Source: Betaproteobacteria bacterium (GTDB lineage: Bacteria > Pseudomonadota > Gammaproteobacteria > Burkholderiales > Casimicrobiaceae). From it: a stretch of DNA of 64,000 nt. The translations under genes were made by a program, and so were the position numbers. Positions 27,955 through 36,406 of this stretch are shown in pieces. Location: the NCBI GenBank assembly GCA_016717855.1, contig JADKEV010000032.1, forward strand, positions 1 through 64,000, given 5' to 3'. Position 1 is the stretch's first letter. The number at the start of each line of letters is the position of its first letter. The notes under the pieces were generated by a model. That model saw only the letters and a list, made by a program, of their open reading frames with translations. It searched no databases and had not been told where the DNA came from.

Positions 27955-29216
27955 GCGATCGGGCCGGCACGCCGTTGTCCGGCGTGACCATCACGATCCT
28001 CGACCATCCCGAGTACGGCCAGACCCAGAGCCGCGCCGACGGCATGTTCGACATGGCCATCAATGGCGGGGGGTTGCTGACGGTCAACTACCAGAAGGCG
28101 AATTATCTGCCCGTACAGCGCCAGCGCTATGTGCCATGGCAAGACTACGTGGTTCTCCCCGACGTCGTCCTCATCCCGCTGGATACGCAGGTGTCGACGG
28201 TGGACCTCGGTTCGGGTCAGATGGAGAATGCGCGTGCCAGCGTCGTGACCGATGGCGGCGGGACACGGCAGGCGACGCTGCTCTTCCCCGCCGGCACGCC
28301 AGCGAATATCGTGATGCCCGGCGGTGGTACCCAGCCGGTCACGACCCTGCACGTCCGGATGACCGAGTACACCGTGGGGCCAGGCGGCCCGAACGCGATG
28401 CCGGCCGAACTGCCGCCCGTTTCGGCCTATACCTACGCAGTCGAGTTCAGCGCGGACGAGGTCGCGGCTGCGGGTGGAGAGAGCCTGCAACTCGGCAGCC
28501 CGGTCTACTCGTACCTGGAGAACTTCCTGGGCTTCCCCACCGGCGTCCACGTGCCGTCGGGCTACTACGACAGGAAGACCGGGTTCTGGGTGCCCTCGGA
28601 TGACGGCCGGGTCGTCAAGATCCTCGGCATCGCCGGCGGCATGGCGGACCTGGATACCGACGGGGACAATGTCGCCGACAACAATCCGGCGCTGGGCATC
28701 ACCATCGCGGAGCGGCAGCAGCTGGCCCAGTTCTACAGCGCGGGGCAGAGCCTGTGGCGCGTGCCGATCTCGCACTTCAGCGCCTACGATTACAACTGGG
28801 GCGAGACCATGCCCGGCTCGACCCCGCCGCAGATGCCACCGTTCCAGGGGGGAATCGACACCCAGGTCGACACGGCCGATTGTGCGGGCGGCCTGGGCTG
28901 GATCGAATGCCAGAACCAGGCGTTCCACGAGCGCATCGGCATTGTCGGGAGCCCCTTCTCGCTCAACTATTCGAGCTACCGGACGCCAGGGTACATCGGT
29001 TCGCGAACGATCCGGATCCCGCTGAGCGGGCCCACCGTCCCTACCTACCTCAAGCGGATCGAACTCGAGGTGTCGGTGGCCGGCAGGGAAAGACAGCTTC
29101 ACGTTTTCCAACGCGCCCAACCAGAGCCACACCTATGTCTGGGACGGCATGGATGTCTACGGCCGGGTCGTGCAGGGAGCAAGGCAGGTGACGACGACGA
29201 TTCTCTACATCTATGA
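27834..29216 (+). CDS. Giant NHL/RHS protein, fragment 2 of 4
   Basis: Second frame of the same gene. The meaningful frame runs from about 27810 (ASPFNPTVATSV) to about 29085. It holds a carboxypeptidase-regulatory-like fold (VRGKVSDRAGTPLSGVTITI) and a large region with a Ca-binding-like DTDGDNVADNN. Fragments with IPVSHFS-like motifs such as PISHFSAYDYNWG are typical of teneurin-type RHS exoproteins. Past GREs near 29090 the frame is wrong: one extra base within GGCAGGGAAAGACAGC moves the sense frame to fragment 3. The ATG at 27834 is internal and not a real start. Confidence 0.65.
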   Translation: MATSVATSIAFLYSGPSPVQTGVAPGTIEVRRAAVVRGKVSDRAGTPLSGVTITILDHPEYGQTQSRADGMFDMAINGGGLLTVNYQKANYLPVQRQRYVPWQDYVVLPDVVLIPLDTQVSTVDLGSGQMENARASVVTDGGGTRQATLLFPAGTPANIVMPGGGTQPVTTLHVRMTEYTVGPGGPNAMPAELPPVSAYTYAVEFSADEVAAAGGESLQLGSPVYSYLENFLGFPTGVHVPSGYYDRKTGFWVPSDDGRVVKILGIAGGMADLDTDGDNVADNNPALGITIAERQQLAQFYSAGQSLWRVPISHFSAYDYNWGETMPGSTPPQMPPFQGGIDTQVDTADCAGGLGWIECQNQAFHERIGIVGSPFSLNYSSYRTPGYIGSRTIRIPLSGPTVPTYLKRIELEVSVAGRERQLHVFQRAQPEPHLCLGRHGCLRPGRAGSKAGDDDDSLHL

Positions 29217-31002
29217 CCACACCTACGGATGGCCGGCGGATGTTCCCCGGTCGTTCATGCAGATGCCGATTCCCACGCCGGGCGCGGTCAACATGCCCAG
29301 TGGCAGGGTGGAAGTGCCCATTCCCCAGGAGAACAAAGGGACGATGCACTCGTGGGATGCGCGGGGCCTGGGCCTGGGCGGCTGGAGCCTCAATGCCCAT
29401 CACACCTACGATCCCACGGGCCGTATCCTCTACGAAGGCAACGGCCAATGGCGAGGCACCGGCAACCTGACCGAGGAGGTCAACACGATCGCCGGGACCG
29501 GCACCGCGGGCTTCAGCGGCGACGGCGGTCCGGCCGGCCTTGCGCAGATCAGTAACATCGATGGCATGGCCACAAGCCCGGACGGCAGCATATACCTGGC
29601 CGACAGCAACAACCGCCGCATCCGGAAAGTAAGCCCGCTGCACGTCATCACGACCATCGCCGGAGACGGGACGCAATGCCACTCGGTGTTCGATCCTTCC
29701 TATCCGGCGTGCGGGGATGGCGGACCGGCCACGCAGGCACACCTGGACTTTACCAACGAAATCGCCGTCGGCCGCGACGGCAGCCTGTATCTCTCCGACT
29801 ATGGCCTGAACCGGATCCGCAGGATCGGCCCGGACGGCGTGATCTCCACGGTGGCCGGCAGCGGGGCGATCTGCTTCCCGCAGAATGCTCCATGCGGGGA
29901 CGGCGGCCCGGCCACGCTGGCACAGATCTCTGCCGGGCCCATCGCCCTGGGCACCGACGGGTCGCTCTACATTGCCGAATACAACAGGCACATCATCCGG
30001 AAGGTCAGTCCTGATGGGATCATCCAGACGATTGCCGGGACCGCGGGGCAATCCTGTGTCGGGTTCGGCAACGCTTGTGGGGACGGCGGCCTGGCCTCAC
30101 AGGCAATACTGAGCACGCCAATCAACCTCATCGCCGCACCCGACGGGAGCCTGTACTTCCGGCACTGCACGGAGGCAACTTACTGCATGGCGATCATTCG
30201 CCGGATCGGGCCGGACGGGGTCGTCACGACCATTGCCGGCAACGGACAATTTGGAGCCCCCGTTGAAGGCGGCTCTGCGCTGAATTCGCCTGTCGACTAC
30301 TACGGACTCGGGATGACAATGGCCCCCAACGGCGGTCTCTATTTCGGGACCGACTACGCCGTTTACCGGATCACCAGCGACGGGCTGATCAAGAGGATCG
30401 CAGGCCAGGCGGACAACCTCGGCGAAGACTATGGTGGAGACGGAGGCTTCCCGGCGAACGCGATCTTCAGCGATCCGCACCTGTTCGTCGTCGGTGCCGA
30501 CGGCGGCCTCTACATCTCGGACCGCTACAACTACCGCATCCGCAAGGTGAACCCGCTGCTGCCCGGACTTTCCGACGTCGCCATTGCGCTCGCCTCGCAG
30601 GATGCGAGCAAACTGTACAACTTCGATGCGACCGGCCGCCACCTGAGCACGGTCAACGCCCTCACCGGCGCGCTCTTGCTCCAATTCGTTTACGACTCTG
30701 ACGGGCGTCTGGCGCAGGTCGCCGACGCCAGCGGCAATGTCACGACGATCGAGCGCGACGGGAACGGCAATCCGACCGCGATCGTCGCCCCGTTTGGCCA
30801 GCACACGATGCTGAGCCTCGATGGCGCGGGCTTCCTCGCCGCCGCCACCAATTCCGCGAACGAGACCACGCAGTTCGGCTACGGGGCGGGTGGGCTGTTG
30901 ACGTCACTGACGACCCGAAGGGAGACCGTTACGCGTTCGGCTACGACGCCCAGGGTTACCTGGTCGGCACCCTTGACGCAGTCGGCGGGACCAATGCGCT
31001 GA
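29149..31002 (+). CDS. Giant NHL/RHS protein, fragment 3 of 4 (NHL propeller)
   Basis: Third frame, meaningful from about 29097 (SFTFSNAPNQSHTYVWDG). The main content is a run of five to six NHL repeats of the teneurin type: NTIAGTGTAGFSGDGGPA, then repeated GDGGPATQAxL, DGSLYLSD and NRIRRIGPDGVIS units (about 29480-30560). The first YD/RHS repeats follow (LYNFDATGRHLSTVNALTGALL). The sense frame is lost near 30916-30922, where LTSLT should continue into DPKGDRYAFGYD in another frame. The ATG at 29149 is internal. Confidence 0.68.
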   Translation: MDVYGRVVQGARQVTTTILYIYDHTYGWPADVPRSFMQMPIPTPGAVNMPSGRVEVPIPQENKGTMHSWDARGLGLGGWSLNAHHTYDPTGRILYEGNGQWRGTGNLTEEVNTIAGTGTAGFSGDGGPAGLAQISNIDGMATSPDGSIYLADSNNRRIRKVSPLHVITTIAGDGTQCHSVFDPSYPACGDGGPATQAHLDFTNEIAVGRDGSLYLSDYGLNRIRRIGPDGVISTVAGSGAICFPQNAPCGDGGPATLAQISAGPIALGTDGSLYIAEYNRHIIRKVSPDGIIQTIAGTAGQSCVGFGNACGDGGLASQAILSTPINLIAAPDGSLYFRHCTEATYCMAIIRRIGPDGVVTTIAGNGQFGAPVEGGSALNSPVDYYGLGMTMAPNGGLYFGTDYAVYRITSDGLIKRIAGQADNLGEDYGGDGGFPANAIFSDPHLFVVGADGGLYISDRYNYRIRKVNPLLPGLSDVAIALASQDASKLYNFDATGRHLSTVNALTGALLLQFVYDSDGRLAQVADASGNVTTIERDGNGNPTAIVAPFGQHTMLSLDGAGFLAAATNSANETTQFGYGAGGLLTSLTTRRETVTRSATTPRVTWSAPLTQSAGPMR

Positions 31003-31034
31003 CTCGCACCGAAACGGCCGCCAGCCACAAGGTC

Positions 31035-33704
31035 GTGCAACAGACTGGACTGGGACACGAAACCTCGTACCAGGTCGACCGGCTGGCTGCAGGGACGAAC
31101 CGGCGGCTGAACACCTATCCGGACGCGACGCAGACGGAAACGCAGGTCGGTCCTGACGGGGGCGCGCTGGTCACCACACCGGATGGCGAGACCAGCGCTT
31201 CGCTGCTCAATCCGGATCCGCGCTTCTCCGTGCAGGCACCGTATGCGGCGAGCGGGACGACCACGACCCCCTCGAATCTGACGACCACCGTCGCGACCGT
31301 CCGGGAGATCCTGGCCACGGATCCCGGCGCCTGGCTCGGCGTGGCCAGCCTCCAGGAACGCAGGAGCATCAACAATCACTGGTACACCAGCACCTTCAAC
31401 GCCGCCACGCGGACGTTCACCAACCGGACCCCGACCGGCAGGCAGGCGACCGTGGTCATCGACACCCTCGGCAGGGTGATCCAGAAAACGATGCCGACGA
31501 TGGAATCGGTGATCACGACGTACGACGGCCACGGCAGGGTGAGCACGGTCGTCGCCGGCACGGGCCTGCAGGCCAGGACCACGATCTACGCGTACGACGC
31601 CGTCACCGGCTTCCTCAAATCCGTAACTGACCCCCTGGGCCGGACGTGGCAGTACGAGCAGGACCTGGCCGGCCGGACCACGAGGGTCATCCTCCCTGAT
31701 GCGGGGGAAGTGCTGGCGGCCTACGACGAGGCCGGCAACCGGATCGCGCTGACGCCGCCGGGCAAACCGGCGCATGCATTCTCCTACTCGGCGGTGGACC
31801 TGCAGGTGTCCTATACGCCGCCGGGCGGTGGCGGGGGCAGCACGACCACGTGGTACCTGTACGACAGCGAACGGAAGCTGACCCGGACGACAAGACCCGA
31901 CGGCACCATTACCGACATGGCCTACGACGGCGCGGGCAGGCTGAGCGCCGCCACGATGCCCGGCGCGGGCTTCTCCTATGCGTACAGCCCGGTGAGCGGC
32001 CTGCTGACCGGGATCACCACGCTGGACGGCAGTGTCATCGCTTATGGTTATGACGGTTCCCTGCTGACCACGACCAACTGGAGCGGGCCCATCGGGGGGA
32101 CCGTCGGCAAGACCTTCAATGCCGACCGGCTCATGGGGTCGATCAGCGTCAATGGCCAGCCGGTGAGCTTCACCTACAACGCGGATAACCTGCTGACGCA
32201 GGCGGGCGCCATGTCGCTGACGCGAAGCGCGCAAACCGGGTTGATCTCCGCGACCCATCTCGGGAATGTCCATGATGCGCGGGGCTACAACGGGTTCGGC
32301 GAACCCGCGACTTACAGCGCAACGTTCAACGCCATCACCCTGCTCGCGCAGACCTACACGCGGGACAAGGCGGGCCGCATTACCAGCAAGGGCGAAACCA
32401 TCGGCGGCGTGACCGACACGTTCGACTATGTCTACGACGTCGCCGGCCGCCTAGCCGAAGTGAAGAAGAACGGATTCACGACGGCGGGCTACACGTACGA
32501 CGGCAACGGGAACCGGCTCACGTACACAGCGGGCCCGACGATCAACGCCGGCCATGACAGCCAGGACCGGCTGCTGACCTACGGCACGACGTCCTATCAG
32601 TACACGGCCAACGGCGAACGTCACACGCGAACCACGGGCGGCCAGACAACCGTGTATGCGTACGATGGCCGGGGCAGCCTGCGGCAAGTCCTCCTTCCCG
32701 ACCGGCAGATCGACTACGTGATCGACGGGGAGAACCGGCGGATCGGCAGAAAAGTCAACGGCGTGCTCGCCCAGGGCTTCCTGTACCAGGGCCGGTTCCG
32801 CATCGTGGCCGAACTCGATGGAACGAACAACGTGGTCAGCCGCTTCGTTTACGGCACCGGCAGGAGCGTCCCCGACTACATGATCAAGGGCGGCGTGACG
32901 TATCGGATCATTGCCGATCACCTGGGCAGCCCGCGCCTGGTCGTGACCACGCAGGGCACCACGCCGACAATCGCGCAACGCATCGATTACGACGAGTTCG
33001 GGCGCGTGCTCCAGGATACCAATCCAGGGTTCCAGCCGTTCGGATTCGCCGGCGGTCTCCACGACCCTGACACCGGCCTGGTCCGCTTCGGCGCCCGCGA
33101 CTACGATCCGGAACCGGGACGGTGGACGGCGAAGGATCCCGTGCGTTTCGGCGGAGGACAGACCAATCTGTACAGCTATGTCGCCAACGATCCGGTGAAC
33201 GCCATCGACGTGACCGGGCTCGGCGGCGGCGGTAGCCAGTTCTCCTACGACAACGACTACCTGATGGCGCTGTTGCACCAGCAGAATCCGCCGGGCTGGA
33301 TGCATGCGAGTCCCGAGCTGCAGGCCTTCTGGCAGAACGTGCACAGCAACGGCCCGCTGCAGCCCTGGCAATCGGAAGCAATACTGAACCAGCTGGAGCA
33401 AGGTGTCCCGATTTCTGACATACAGGTGCCCTTCGAGTCGCACGCCACGCAGACCATCAACGTGGCCGTGCCGCAGATGAATCCGAACAACTATTCGACG
33501 ACGGCGTCCGGCGGACTGTCGATGCCTTTCACCAACGTGCCGATCAACGTCACGAGCAACGCGCACTACAACATGGACACGCTGATGTACCAGTTCGGCC
33601 AGGCGGTGCAGGCGCAGGCCGATGCCGATCCGTTCGGCGAGCGTCTCCAGTACGCCTGTCCCGGCGCCTTCCAGACGCAGATGCAGTTGTACGGAAGAAG
33701 ATAA
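31035..33704 (+). CDS. Giant NHL/RHS protein, fragment 4 of 4 (YD repeats, RHS core, C-terminal tail)
   Basis: Final frame, meaningful from about 30918. It has about fifteen YD repeats (GRVIQKTMPTMES, DAVTGFLKSVTDPLGRTWQYEQD and so on) and then the RHS core (YDEFGRVLQDTNPGFQPFGF, GLVRFGARDYDPEPGRWTAKDP, YVANDPVNAIDVTG). After the core a 160-residue tail rich in Gln/Asn/Met has no motif I recognise. In polymorphic toxins this is the place of the toxin domain. No immunity gene follows, only a MITE-like element and a minus-strand racemase. Whether the tail is a toxin is unknown. Confidence 0.75.
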   Translation: MQQTGLGHETSYQVDRLAAGTNRRLNTYPDATQTETQVGPDGGALVTTPDGETSASLLNPDPRFSVQAPYAASGTTTTPSNLTTTVATVREILATDPGAWLGVASLQERRSINNHWYTSTFNAATRTFTNRTPTGRQATVVIDTLGRVIQKTMPTMESVITTYDGHGRVSTVVAGTGLQARTTIYAYDAVTGFLKSVTDPLGRTWQYEQDLAGRTTRVILPDAGEVLAAYDEAGNRIALTPPGKPAHAFSYSAVDLQVSYTPPGGGGGSTTTWYLYDSERKLTRTTRPDGTITDMAYDGAGRLSAATMPGAGFSYAYSPVSGLLTGITTLDGSVIAYGYDGSLLTTTNWSGPIGGTVGKTFNADRLMGSISVNGQPVSFTYNADNLLTQAGAMSLTRSAQTGLISATHLGNVHDARGYNGFGEPATYSATFNAITLLAQTYTRDKAGRITSKGETIGGVTDTFDYVYDVAGRLAEVKKNGFTTAGYTYDGNGNRLTYTAGPTINAGHDSQDRLLTYGTTSYQYTANGERHTRTTGGQTTVYAYDGRGSLRQVLLPDRQIDYVIDGENRRIGRKVNGVLAQGFLYQGRFRIVAELDGTNNVVSRFVYGTGRSVPDYMIKGGVTYRIIADHLGSPRLVVTTQGTTPTIAQRIDYDEFGRVLQDTNPGFQPFGFAGGLHDPDTGLVRFGARDYDPEPGRWTAKDPVRFGGGQTNLYSYVANDPVNAIDVTGLGGGGSQFSYDNDYLMALLHQQNPPGWMHASPELQAFWQNVHSNGPLQPWQSEAILNQLEQGVPISDIQVPFESHATQTINVAVPQMNPNNYSTTASGGLSMPFTNVPINVTSNAHYNMDTLMYQFGQAVQAQADADPFGERLQYACPGAFQTQMQLYGRR

Positions 33705-33785
33705 GGCCGACCGAATGCCCCTCGCCCTGCGCGGTGCCCGCACGCGTGGCTGGCAAGTCACGCGCAATTCGGAGGATGCGGAAGT

Positions 33786-33931
33786 CGTAGGATGGGTGGA
33801 GCGCAGCGATACCCATCTCGTGGAATCGTCCGTCCTCGGCTTCAACACCATCATCTCGCCCATCGGCGTCACACGAGCCGTTGTTCCCGCAATCGGCAGA
33901 TGGGTATCGCTACGCTCCACCCATCCTACGG
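33786..33931. repeat. MITE/BIME-like element, full copy 4
   Basis: Left end 33786-33816 and inverted right end 33899-33929. The interior starts TCGTGGAATCGTCCG and ends CCCGCAATCGGCAG, matching the 15.5-kb copy. It lies 82 bp after the RHS stop. The right end runs directly into an 8-bp tandem repeat. Confidence 0.84.
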
Positions 33932-33985
33932 TGTCGCGGTGTCGCGGTGTCGCGGTGTCGCGGTGTCACGGTGTCACGGTGCTAC
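33930..33985. repeat. 8-bp tandem repeat abutting the MITE-like element
   Basis: Seven units: GGTGTCGC four times, GGTGTCAC twice, then GGTGCTAC. It begins at the last base of the right terminal repeat and overlaps the last codons and stop of the minus-strand racemase gene (TGA at 33974-33976). Copy-number change here would alter that protein's end. Confidence 0.85.
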
Positions 33986-34732
33986 CCATCCAGCGCGCTG
34001 GAATGCCCGCGGCCGCAGTCCGGCATGGAACCAGGTGATCAGCGAATAGATGTCATAGATCGGCAAGCCGACGGCGGCCTGCAATGCCGCCGCATACGGC
34101 GGCATGTTGGTGCATTCGAGCACGATGGCGCCGACCTCCGGATGTTCGGCCACCAGCGCGCGGCCGGCGTCGACCACGTCCTGCCCGGCCAGCGCCACGT
34201 CCATGTCCTCGGACTCGCCCTTGATCAGCACCCGGAAGAACTCGCGGCCGCCCTCGGTGCCCACGAGCGGCGTATCCAGCGGCACGCCGGCCGCGGCCAG
34301 GTGGTCCGGCGTCAGCGTCGCCGCGCTCACCGTGACCAGCCCGACGCGCTTGCCCGGCGGCAGCGTCGCCTGCACCCACGGCACTTGCATCAGCGACGAC
34401 GTCGCCACCGGCACGCCGACCGCAGCTGCCAGTTCGCGCTGGAACAGCGACAGGAATCCGCAGTTGGTCGTGATCGCCTCCGCGCCCTGGCGCACCAGGT
34501 CCTGCGCGGCGGCGATGAAATCGGGAAGCAGCCCGCGCGCGGCCTGCAGCACGACTTTTTCCGGGCTGGCGCCGCGCACCACGCGATAGAGCACCGGGAA
34601 CGGCCAGGTCGTGGCGTTGCCCATGTCGCCCGGGATCCGCGGGAAGCGCGCGTCGAGCATGAGGATGCCGAGCGGCGCGCCATAGATGGCTTTGCCGCCG
34701 CGGGCGATGGTGGTGCGCGCTGGGAGGGGCAT
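33974..34732 (-). CDS. Aspartate/glutamate racemase-superfamily protein
   Basis: A 252-residue protein with the Asp/Glu racemase fold: GILMLDARFPRIPGDMGNATTWPFPV at the N-terminus is divided over several strands. ITTNCGFLS and VLECTNMPPY hold the two Cys expected for two-base catalysis. It resembles hydantoin/aspartate racemases and arylmalonate-decarboxylase-like enzymes. It follows a D-amino-acid dehydrogenase-like gene by 82 bp on the same strand. A joint role in interconverting and oxidising D-amino acids is a reasonable inference. The last residues (GWVAP) are encoded in or next to the 8-bp tandem repeat, so its end was probably reshaped by the repeat. Confidence 0.75.
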   Translation of the reverse strand: MPLPARTTIARGGKAIYGAPLGILMLDARFPRIPGDMGNATTWPFPVLYRVVRGASPEKVVLQAARGLLPDFIAAAQDLVRQGAEAITTNCGFLSLFQRELAAAVGVPVATSSLMQVPWVQATLPPGKRVGLVTVSAATLTPDHLAAAGVPLDTPLVGTEGGREFFRVLIKGESEDMDVALAGQDVVDAGRALVAEHPEVGAIVLECTNMPPYAAALQAAVGLPIYDIYSLITWFHAGLRPRAFQRAGWVAP

Positions 34733-34814
34733 GAGCGAGCTTTCAGGGGTCGAACGTATCGGTTGGCTGGGGAATGATTGAGCTTTCAGGAAGCGAATGC
34801 AGCGGATAGCTGGA

Positions 34815-36077
34815 TCAGCCGAAGCGGCGCGGGTCGAAGGGCTCGAGCGGAATCTCGGGCGTGCGTCCGGACAACAGCTGCCCCACCAGGCGCCCCGTGC
34901 GCGCCGCCGCTACCATGCCGACGTGGCCATGGCCATAGGCGTGGATGATGTCGCGGCAGGCGCGCGCGGGGCCGATGCACGGCAAGCCGTCGGGCGTGCT
35001 CGGACGCCGCCCCAACCAGTAGCGCACGCGGCTGGCGGCAAGCTCGCGCGGCAGCGCCGGAAACATGCGCAGCAACTGGTCGCGCAGGATGTCGGCCCGG
35101 CGCCAGTCGGGTGCGGCGTCGAACGCGGCGATCTCGACCTGGCCGGCCAGGCGCAGCCCGCCTTCGGTCAGCGTCGCGACGGCCTTGCAGTCCGCCGCCA
35201 TCATCGGCGTGCGCGGAGCGCCCTCCGGCTGCGCGATCATCACGTGGTAGCCGCGCTCCACCTCCAACGCGACCCGGTCACCGGCTGCGGCGGCCAGCGC
35301 CTTCGAGCGCCCGCCCGCGGCGATGACGGCCGCCTCGCAGGCGATCTCGCTACCCGCGGTGCGCACCGCGCGCAACCGCCCGGCCTCGATCCTGAATCCG
35401 GTTGCCTGGCCTTGCACAAGCGTGGCGCCGAGCGCGCAGGCATGCGCGACCAGCGCCGCCACGTACGCGCCCGGATCCCGGCAGTGGCCGGCCTCGGCCA
35501 CGAACACGCCGAACGTGTACCGCTCGTCCAGCGCGGGCTCGCGCTGGTGGAGTTCAGCGGCAGAGAGTTCCTGCCAGCGCACGCCCACCTCGCGCCGCAC
35601 GCTCCAGTTGAGCGCCTCGGCGTCGAAGTCGGCACGCGACGGGTAAACGTGCAGCACGCCCTCGTGCACGATCAGGTGCGCGACGCCGGCCTGTTCGGCC
35701 ACCGCGCGGTGCAGCACGGGCGATTCGACGAGCAGCGTGCGCAACGCACGTGCCGTGCGCGTGACGCGCTCCTTCGTGGCCCCCTCGGCCAGATAGCGCA
35801 GCAGCCACGGCAACGCCTGCGGCAGGTAGCCCCAGCGTATCGCCAGCGGCCCGAGCGGGTCGAGCAGGTAGCCCGGCACCTTCTTCCACACCCCGGGCTG
35901 GGACGGCGGGATCACCGAGTGCGACGACAGCCAGCCGGCATTGCCGTAGCTCGACGCCTGCTCGCCGCCCGGCGTTTCCGGCTCGAGGATCGTCACCCGA
36001 TGCCCATCGCGCAGCGCGTGAATCGCGCTCATCGCGCCGATCACGCCGGCGCCGATGATCACGACGTGGCGGCTCAT
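34815..36077 (-). CDS. D-amino-acid dehydrogenase-like FAD oxidoreductase
   Basis: A 420-residue DAO-family flavoprotein close to DadA. It has the N-terminal FAD motif HVVIIGAGVIGAMSAIHALRDG, the GGEQASSYGNAGWLS segment that is nearly diagnostic for DadA, and the C-terminal GRRPSTPDGLPCIGP and YGHGHVGM FAD-binding stretches. It should oxidise D-amino acids to 2-oxo acids and feed electrons to the respiratory chain. The start at 36077 gives the family-typical N-terminus; an in-frame ATG at 36125 would add 16 residues. It is first in a likely two-gene unit with the racemase. Confidence 0.85.
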   Translation of the reverse strand: MSRHVVIIGAGVIGAMSAIHALRDGHRVTILEPETPGGEQASSYGNAGWLSSHSVIPPSQPGVWKKVPGYLLDPLGPLAIRWGYLPQALPWLLRYLAEGATKERVTRTARALRTLLVESPVLHRAVAEQAGVAHLIVHEGVLHVYPSRADFDAEALNWSVRREVGVRWQELSAAELHQREPALDERYTFGVFVAEAGHCRDPGAYVAALVAHACALGATLVQGQATGFRIEAGRLRAVRTAGSEIACEAAVIAAGGRSKALAAAAGDRVALEVERGYHVMIAQPEGAPRTPMMAADCKAVATLTEGGLRLAGQVEIAAFDAAPDWRRADILRDQLLRMFPALPRELAASRVRYWLGRRPSTPDGLPCIGPARACRDIIHAYGHGHVGMVAAARTGRLVGQLLSGRTPEIPLEPFDPRRFG

Positions 36078-36313
36078 GCCAGCCGGATCAACCTCGACTG
36101 CCGGGACGATGATGCTGGGATTCATTGGTGGCGCATGATCGCGGTCGCTGCTTCCGCCGGGTTGGCCGCGCGCGTTGCACGCTGGGGAGGCGCGACCATG
36201 CTAATGCTTTGCAGAGTGCGGCGCAACAGATCCTGCTTGTGCACGGCGTTGCCAGCTGCACGTCTGCGACGCCGCCGCAGCCTATCACTAGGGGATAGGT
36301 GCAGTCACCGTGA

Positions 36314-36373
36314 CCAACGGTGCAGTTATCAACGGTGCAGTTATCAACGGTACGGTTGTCAACGGTACGTTTG
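36314..36373. repeat. 15-bp tandem repeat (4 units) upstream of the MFS gene
   Basis: Units at 36314, 36329, 36344 and 36359: CAACGGTGCAGTTAT twice, then CAACGGTACGGTTGT and CAACGGTACGTTTGA. It ends 33 bp before the ATG at 36407, so it lies in the promoter or leader. The 15-bp period keeps an open frame through it, which could extend the N-terminus of the protein. The rest of the 329-bp gap shows nothing else clear. Confidence 0.8.
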
Positions 36374-36406
36374 ACCCGCGCGCAGCATCAGGCGATACTC
36401 GGCCAA

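Noticed and set aside
33930..36373. Short tandem repeats as possible CRISPR
   Set aside because: Units are 8 and 15 bp and contiguous, with no spacers and no cas genes.
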